DNA of 9,857 nt from Verrucomicrobiota bacterium. Its GTDB lineage: Bacteria > Verrucomicrobiota > Kiritimatiellia > Kiritimatiellales > Tichowtungiaceae. Positions 5,939-9,857 of this stretch are shown here, one piece after another (position 1 is the stretch's first letter; every line of letters begins with the position of its first letter). Under the pieces are notes generated by a model. That model searched no databases and was not told the DNA's origin. It was given only the letters and a program-made list of their open reading frames with translations. Both the position numbers and the translations under genes were made by a program. Location of the stretch: contig JADYZA010000121.1 of the NCBI GenBank assembly GCA_020853375.1, forward strand, positions 1 through 9,857, in the 5' to 3' direction.

Positions 5939-6859
5939 ATGAAAAAGATGAAAACAGACCGCTTTCACCCGCTTTATTCAATCCTGCTCCTTTTTCTGGC
6001 CGCGCCTTTGTTGGCCGCGCTGGCGGCCCCGTGGATTTACCAAGGGTTGCAGAGTTTTGCCGCTGAAGGGTCCGTGCTGGATGCGCCTTTTTACCGCGTC
6101 ACGTCCCGCATTGTGCTGATCATGGTGGCGGTGCTGCTCTATCCGGCCTACAAGCTCAGCGGCATCCGCAGTAAAGCCGACTGCGGATTGACCGGTTCGC
6201 CGGACCGTTTCAGGCTGGTGCGTCTCGGACTCTGGCTGGGTGTCGGCAGTATGCTGGCGGTCTACGTGCTCGGTGTGGCGCTGGGGGTTTTTGTCTGGGA
6301 CACCGGCGATAAGTCGTCGTCGTACCTGATCCGTAAAACTCTTCAAGCGATTGCCGGAGGTCTGGCAGTTGGAATTTTTGAAGAAATTCTCTTCCGTGGT
6401 TTCATTCATGCCGCGCTGCGCAAAAGCCTCGGCGTGGTCGCCGCCGTGATTTTAGGCAGCATGTTTTTTTCAATCGTCCACTTCATGCGTCCGGTTAATC
6501 CGGAAGTGATCAACCAATGGAATTCCGGCTTCATGCTTTTCGGAACGCTGTTTGCCCGCGCCGGAGACAGCTTTTTACAGGAAGCCTGCACACTCTTTTG
6601 CATGGGCGTGGTTCTTTCCGTGCTCTGCCAATGGACTAAATCGGTTTATATCGCCATCGGCCTGCATGCGGGCTGGGTCTGGGTGATGATGCTTTTCCGC
6701 CTGTTCGCCGAGAACCAGAAAAATCTAGTCTGGCTATACGGCACAGGAGAATGGGTTTCCAGAGGTTGGATGGGCCCGATTTTATCCCTGACCGTCCTCG
6801 CCGCGGTCTGGCTGACACGCAAATATTGGAAACGCTTCGCGGAACCTTCAAACGCCTGA
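5939..6859 (+). CDS. CPBP-family intramembrane glutamic endopeptidase
   Basis: A 306-residue multi-pass membrane protein of the CPBP (CaaX protease and bacteriocin-processing, Abi) family. Hydrophobic segments lie at roughly 12-32, 56-72, 95-118, 135-149, 165-182, 217-230, 235-255 and 280-293. The active-site motifs are complete: EEILFRG (Glu148, Glu149, Arg153), FSIVH (Phe177, His181) and a third His243 in IGLHAGWVW. About 30 extra residues separate motifs two and three. Two starts are possible: ATG 5939, directly against the palindrome, or ATG 5948, which leaves a better nine-base gap after GGAAA and would give 303 residues. It is followed four bases later by murJ, so the two are probably co-transcribed. 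The natural substrate is unknown; the link to the envelope comes only from context. Confidence 0.9.
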   Translation: MKKMKTDRFHPLYSILLLFLAAPLLAALAAPWIYQGLQSFAAEGSVLDAPFYRVTSRIVLIMVAVLLYPAYKLSGIRSKADCGLTGSPDRFRLVRLGLWLGVGSMLAVYVLGVALGVFVWDTGDKSSSYLIRKTLQAIAGGLAVGIFEEILFRGFIHAALRKSLGVVAAVILGSMFFSIVHFMRPVNPEVINQWNSGFMLFGTLFARAGDSFLQEACTLFCMGVVLSVLCQWTKSVYIAIGLHAGWVWVMMLFRLFAENQKNLVWLYGTGEWVSRGWMGPILSLTVLAAVWLTRKYWKRFAEPSNA

Positions 6860-6863
6860 CGCC

Positions 6864-8441
6864 ATGGAACACCGCAAACTATTCCGTTCGGTCGGGACCG
6901 TCAGCTTCTTCACCATGCTGAGCCGTCTGCTCGGTCTGCTGCGCGAAACCGTCACCGCCGCCGCCTTCGGAACCAGCGCGGTCATGTCCGACTTCGTCGT
7001 CGCCTTCCGGATTCCGAACATGTTCCGCGCGCTGTTCGGGGAAGGGGCGCTGTCGTCGGCTTTTGTTCCGGTATTCTCAGCAATACGCGCCAAAGAAGGC
7101 GAATCCGCCGCGTGGCGTTTTGCCCGCCGCGTGATCACGCTGGTTGGCGCAGTCCTGATTATCATTGTTCTGATCGGTATCGGCATCACCTTTCTTCCGC
7201 CGCTGGTCGAAGCCTTCCGCAAAGGAACGCAGACTTTGCCGCTCCTACGCATCATGCTTCCATACCTCTTTTTCATCTGTCTGACCGCGCTGTCGCAGGG
7301 AATCCTCAACAGTTTTGGAAAATTCGCTCTAGCGGCCTTCACGCCGTGTTTGCTGAACATCACCTGGATTGCCTTCGTGATTTTTGTCTGCCCGCTCATG
7401 GGCGCCACGCCGGAAGACCGGATTTCCGGTGTCGCGCTCGGCGTGCTGGTGGCGGGCGCGGTACAGCTCGCGGCGCAGCTGCCGGCCATGTATCGGCTCG
7501 GCTGGCGTCCGGAAGTTGATCTGAACACAAAAGACCCTCAGGTTACCCGCTTCCTCGGGCTGATGGCGCCGACTGCGCTCGGGCAGTCGGTCTCGCAGAT
7601 CAACATGACCATCAACAGCATCATGGCGCGCTGGGCGACACCGTGGGCCGCCGCCACCATGTACTTTGCCGAACGCCTACTCTACTTCCCGCAAGGCATC
7701 CTCGCCACCGCCATGAGCACCGTTTTGCTTCCGGTATTTTCCAATCACGCCGCCGTCGGCGAAGAAGAACGCATCCGCGTCACCATCAACCGCGCTCTGC
7801 GTATGCTCCTGTTTGTCATGATCCCGGCGGCGGTCGGACTGATAGCGCTGGCCCGCCCGGTCACCGAAATGCTTTTAGGGTGGGGTGCGTTCGACGTCGA
7901 CTCCGTTGACCGCACGGCGGCGGTTTTGCGGGTTTATGCTCCGGGACTTTTCTTCTTCGGACTCGCCAAAGTTTTTGTTCCGGCCTTTTATGGACTCGGC
8001 GACACCCGCACGCCGTACCGCAACGGACTCTACAGCGTCGGCGTCAACTTCTCTCTCAATCTGATCTTCACGCTGACTCTGCCGACCGAATTCAAAGCCA
8101 TGAGCCTCGCCGGTTCAGCCGTCGTGTCGGAAGCCTTCAACGGACTGTCACTTGGCTGGCGTCTGGGTCGCCGCATCGGCTCGCCCGGCTGGCTTTCTGT
8201 ACTGGCTGGCGCTGGCCGCGCGCTGATCGCGGCGGTGATGATGGGCGTATCCGTCGTCTGGGTGCACGGCTGGATTTTCCAATCCTTGGGAAATCATTTC
8301 GTTGCGAAACTGACTCAGTTTATCTCCGTCGGCGGCGCCATCGCCAGCGGCATGGTCGTCTATCTGCTGGTCTCCGTTCTGCTCTGCCGCCGCGAAGCCG
8401 CGCAGGTCTTCAACGCTGTTTTGCGCCGAAAATCCACTTGA
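6864..8441 (+). CDS. murJ: Lipid II flippase MurJ (MviN)
   Basis: Moves undecaprenyl-pyrophosphate-linked peptidoglycan precursor (lipid II) across the cytoplasmic membrane. The 525-residue length and the string of hydrophobic helices fit the 14-helix MurJ/MviN fold of the MOP exporter superfamily. The N-terminus carries the signature SRLLGLLRETVTAAAFG, with Arg21 and Arg27 at the positions of essential arginines, then Asp43, and FRALFGEGALSSAFVPVF with Arg55 and Glu60. YFAERLLYFPQGIL (about 267-280, Glu270 and Arg271) corresponds to the conserved helix-8 D/E-R pair, and YGLGDTRTP is also typical. The start at ATG 6864 lies four bases after the CPBP stop, with no clear ribosome site, so translation is probably coupled. 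The stop codon lies inside the first ACTTGACC repeat. A palindrome copy (8275-8293) encodes IFQSLGN in a loop near the C-terminus. Confidence 0.96.
   Translation: MEHRKLFRSVGTVSFFTMLSRLLGLLRETVTAAAFGTSAVMSDFVVAFRIPNMFRALFGEGALSSAFVPVFSAIRAKEGESAAWRFARRVITLVGAVLIIIVLIGIGITFLPPLVEAFRKGTQTLPLLRIMLPYLFFICLTALSQGILNSFGKFALAAFTPCLLNITWIAFVIFVCPLMGATPEDRISGVALGVLVAGAVQLAAQLPAMYRLGWRPEVDLNTKDPQVTRFLGLMAPTALGQSVSQINMTINSIMARWATPWAAATMYFAERLLYFPQGILATAMSTVLLPVFSNHAAVGEEERIRVTINRALRMLLFVMIPAAVGLIALARPVTEMLLGWGAFDVDSVDRTAAVLRVYAPGLFFFGLAKVFVPAFYGLGDTRTPYRNGLYSVGVNFSLNLIFTLTLPTEFKAMSLAGSAVVSEAFNGLSLGWRLGRRIGSPGWLSVLAGAGRALIAAVMMGVSVVWVHGWIFQSLGNHFVAKLTQFISVGGAIASGMVVYLLVSVLLCRREAAQVFNAVLRRKST
8275..8293. 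repeat. Copy of the palindrome inside murJ, one mismatch in 8-bp arms
   Basis: Left arm TTTTCCAA (8275-8282), spacer TCC, right arm TTGGGAAA (8286-8293): one mismatch in eight. It encodes Phe-Gln-Ser-Leu-Gly-Asn in a loop between predicted helices near the MurJ C-terminus, nearly the same peptide as the copy at 9722-9740. Confidence 0.65.
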
Positions 8442-8466
8442 CCAATCACTTGACCTATACTTGACC
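8436..8466 (+). repeat. Three direct ACTTGACC repeats upstream of the Fic gene
   Basis: ACTTGACC occurs exactly at 8436-8443, 8448-8455 and 8459-8466, with periods of 12 and 11 bases, near one helical turn. The first copy contains the murJ stop codon; the second supplies the best -35 box for the Fic gene. The even phasing on one DNA face suggests binding sites for a regulator, though duplication without function is possible. Confidence 0.65.
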
Positions 8467-8478
8467 GACGAGTAGAGT
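8450..8478 (+). promoter_or_regulatory. Predicted promoter of the Fic gene, possibly leaderless
   Basis: TTGACC at 8450-8455 and TAGAGT at 8473-8478 are separated by exactly 17 bases. The -10 box ends six bases before ATG 8485, so transcription would start at or within a base or two of the start codon. No Shine-Dalgarno sequence lies upstream, which fits a leaderless mRNA. An alternative -10, TATACT at 8456-8461, has no good -35 partner. Confidence 0.5.
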
Positions 8479-8484
8479 CCCGCC

Positions 8485-9489
8485 ATGAGTTATCAGCCGA
8501 AGTTTACTATTTCCCCGGCGTTGCTTTCCCGTGTGGAGTCTATCGCGGCTTTACGCGAACAGATTCAAAGCGCGACAGTGCAGGTCTCTTGGATTCCTGC
8601 TTTGCAGAAGGATTCACGCGCCAGGAACGCCCATTCTTCCACGGCGATTGAGGGTAACCCTCTTACGCTGGAGCAGGTGAGGGCGGTGGAAGCTCAAGAA
8701 GACCCGGTGCCTGTACCTTCACGCGACCGCCGCGAAGTGCTGAACTATTTCGCCGCGCTCCGTCATATCGAAAAGAATGCGACCAAAAAGAAGCTGACGC
8801 ATGAGGATTTGTTCCGGCTCCACGCCATCATGGCCGGGCAGGTCATGGATCAGGGCGAAGCGGGAACCTACCGCACGATCCGGGTGCGGGTCGGGCCGCA
8901 TGTTCCGCCGCCGCCGGATGATGTGTCGGGCTTGATGTTTGAACTGTTGGAGTGGTGGAACAAAAACTCGACGGATTTGTCACCGGTGTTGAGCTCCGCC
9001 ATTTTGCATTACCGTTTTGAAGATATTCATCCTTTTGCTGACGGCAACGGACGCACCGGTCGGGCTTTGGCTTTGTGGGAGCTGTACCGGCGGGGTTTTG
9101 ACTCTCATCATATTTTTTCGGTGGATGAATATTACTGGGAAGACCGTCCGCGTTATTACGCGGCATTGCAGGCCGTGCGCCAGCAAGGAGAAGATTTGAC
9201 CTCGTGGCTGGAATACAACGCCGAAGGATTGCAGCAGACGCTTGAACGGGTGTGGCGGCGCATTCAGCAGTTTACAGCGTCAAAAAGCGCCTCGAAATTG
9301 GTGTTGCGACCGAAACAGGAGCAGTTGCTGCACCTGCTCCGGACGCATGGCAGTCTCAGTCCGCGCGAGATATGGGACGGCCTTGGCATTTCCAAACAAG
9401 GAGCACTGGATGCGTTGAATCCGTTGATCAAGGCCGGACTTATTAAACTGGTCGGAACGCCGAAAAACGGGCGGTATGTGCTGAGATGA
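8485..9489 (+). CDS. Fic-domain protein, class II (N-terminal inhibitory motif), with C-terminal winged helix
   Basis: Probably an AMP (or other nucleotide) transferase that modifies hydroxyl side chains of a target protein using ATP. The core motif is HPFADGNGRTGR at 182-193, a full HPFxxGNGRxxR with the catalytic His182 and phosphate-binding Arg190 and Arg193. The N-terminal motif STAIEGN (52-58, Glu56) matches the (S/T)xxxE(G/N) inhibitory helix of class II Fic proteins, so the enzyme should be self-restrained. TYRTIRVRVGPHVPPPPDDV (about 128-147) is the target-binding flap region. Residues about 275-334 form a winged-helix-like DNA-binding domain, with the recognition helix near ISKQGALDALNPLIKAGLI. 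The 334-residue length is normal for this architecture. No antitoxin gene is adjacent, as expected when inhibition is built in. The target is unknown; the winged helix could mediate autoregulation through the ACTTGACC repeats, which is inference. Confidence 0.94.
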   Translation: MSYQPKFTISPALLSRVESIAALREQIQSATVQVSWIPALQKDSRARNAHSSTAIEGNPLTLEQVRAVEAQEDPVPVPSRDRREVLNYFAALRHIEKNATKKKLTHEDLFRLHAIMAGQVMDQGEAGTYRTIRVRVGPHVPPPPDDVSGLMFELLEWWNKNSTDLSPVLSSAILHYRFEDIHPFADGNGRTGRALALWELYRRGFDSHHIFSVDEYYWEDRPRYYAALQAVRQQGEDLTSWLEYNAEGLQQTLERVWRRIQQFTASKSASKLVLRPKQEQLLHLLRTHGSLSPREIWDGLGISKQGALDALNPLIKAGLIKLVGTPKNGRYVLR

Positions 9490-9855
9490 TTATTTAGGCC
9501 GCTTCACCAGACGGATAGCGCAGGCTCGGTTTACGGCATCCGGATCTTTCGCCATCATTTCGCGCACCGACTTCCAGTAATCACCGTCCGCGAACCAGTG
9601 GCCCCAGAACAGTCCCGCGCGGCGGACGAGCGGATCTTTAGATTGAATCAGCAACCGCAACAACGAGCGCGGCCCGGCGGTTGAAGGCAGCGCGTTCATC
9701 AGCGGCTGAAGATATTCCCCGTTTTCCAACGATTGGAAAAACGCCGCCTCCGTGCCGAAAATCCGGAGCATCATCGCCCGCTTTGTTTTGTCGGTTTCCA
9801 ATGTTCGGCAAACAAATTGATGATGTTCCGGCCGTCCGTGAACCGCCAGGAATAA
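9490..9855 (-). CDS. HEAT-repeat-like protein, C-terminal part only
   Basis: An open minus-strand frame enters from the right edge and ends at TAA 9490-9492; 121 residues are visible and no start is needed inside the window. The sequence is helical with a HEAT-like rhythm: SLLRLLIQSKDPLVRRAGLFWGHW, then YWKSVREMMAKDPDAVNRACAIRLVKR, each with the D-P-x-V/A-x-R-A turn typical of HEAT or PBS-lyase-type repeats. This suggests a protein-protein scaffold, but no enzymatic domain is visible and the function is unknown. A TTG at 9799-9801 could be read as a start but has no supporting ribosome site and the frame continues past it. The stop codon abuts the stop of the convergent Fic gene with no bases between. 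Two palindrome copies lie within it, one of them perfect. Confidence 0.7.
   Translation of the reverse strand, partial: LFLAVHGRPEHHQFVCRTLETDKTKRAMMLRIFGTEAAFFQSLENGEYLQPLMNALPSTAGPRSLLRLLIQSKDPLVRRAGLFWGHWFADGDYWKSVREMMAKDPDAVNRACAIRLVKRPK
9722..9740. repeat. Perfect 19-bp palindrome TTTTCCAA-CGA-TTGGAAAA
   Basis: The 8-bp arms (9722-9729 and 9733-9740) are perfectly complementary around a 3-bp spacer: the best copy in the window. It is inside the HEAT-like gene and reads Phe-Gln-Ser-Leu-Glu-Asn on the coding strand. The GC-poor arms and location inside a gene argue against a plain intrinsic terminator. Confidence 0.8.
9795..9811. repeat. Degenerate palindrome copy in the HEAT-like gene
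   Basis: Left arm TTTCCAA (9795-9801), spacer TGT, right arm TCGGCAA (9805-9811), two mismatches. The coding strand reads Cys-Arg-Thr-Leu-Glu, again in the Phe-Gln-x-Leu-Glu phase. Its centre is 72 bp from that of the perfect copy. Confidence 0.35.
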
Positions 9856-9857
9856 TC

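Noticed and set aside
6756..6772. TTTCCAG-AGG-TTGGATG near the end of the CPBP gene as a palindrome copy
   Set aside because: Several mismatches in both arms and a different reading phase; too weak to list as a copy.
6848..7528. A 226-codon minus-strand open frame opposite murJ
   Set aside because: Rich in Arg, Ser and Thr with no domain; murJ on the plus strand is unmistakable, so this is an antisense shadow.
9389..9402. TTTCCAA half-site in the Fic winged helix
   Set aside because: The right arm is absent, and the bases encode a conserved-looking helix (ISKQGA), so this is most simply coding sequence.
9490..9801. The HEAT-like gene as a complete 103-residue protein starting at TTG 9799-9801
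   Set aside because: The frame stays open to the right edge, there is no ribosome site before the TTG, and the upstream residues read as normal protein, so it is better taken as a truncated longer gene.

Overview
The window looks like chromosomal DNA from a Gram-negative, lipid A-making bacterium. It encodes an LpxC-type deacetylase, a late lipid A acyltransferase, four glycosyltransferase-like proteins and the lipid II flippase MurJ. Genes are packed tightly, with overlapping stops and starts and only two intergenic gaps (79 bp and 43 bp). There are no RNA genes, IS elements or CRISPR arrays that I can see. A short palindrome, TTTCCAA-N3-TTGGAAA, recurs in and between genes. Together with the divergent lipid A genes it makes me lean towards the PVC superphylum (Kiritimatiellota-like), but that placement is an inference with low confidence.

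Layout. Minus strand, 5859 down to 1 (running off the left edge): an apparent six-gene operon in the order divergent LpxC, LpxL/HtrB-type acyltransferase, ELM1-family protein, GT4 glycosyltransferase, second GT4 glycosyltransferase, GT9 heptosyltransferase (C-terminus outside the window). Every junction overlaps by 1 to 10 bp once the likely starts are chosen, so translation is probably coupled throughout. The set reads as a lipid A/LPS core assembly operon: deacetylation of the lipid A precursor, secondary acylation, then stepwise sugar addition on the cytoplasmic face of the inner membrane. A 79-bp divergent control region (5860-5938) separates it from a plus-strand pair: a CPBP-family intramembrane protease, then murJ, 4 bp apart. 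A 43-bp gap holding three direct ACTTGACC repeats leads to a Fic-domain AMPylator-type protein with an N-terminal inhibitory motif and a C-terminal winged helix. Its stop codon abuts the stop of a convergent minus-strand gene encoding a HEAT-repeat-like protein, cut off by the right edge.

Most worth a second look: (1) the recurring palindrome, which lies in coding DNA in two preferred reading phases, one giving Phe-Gln-Ser-Leu-Glu/Gly-Asn in two unrelated proteins, and which also abuts the start codon of the CPBP gene; (2) the LpxC-like protein, whose putative zinc motif has one extra residue (HX4D instead of HX3D) and which lacks other LpxC signature residues; (3) the iterated ACTTGACC boxes that may form a leaderless promoter for the Fic gene; (4) a GGCAGGTG microrepeat inserted in the ELM1-family gene.
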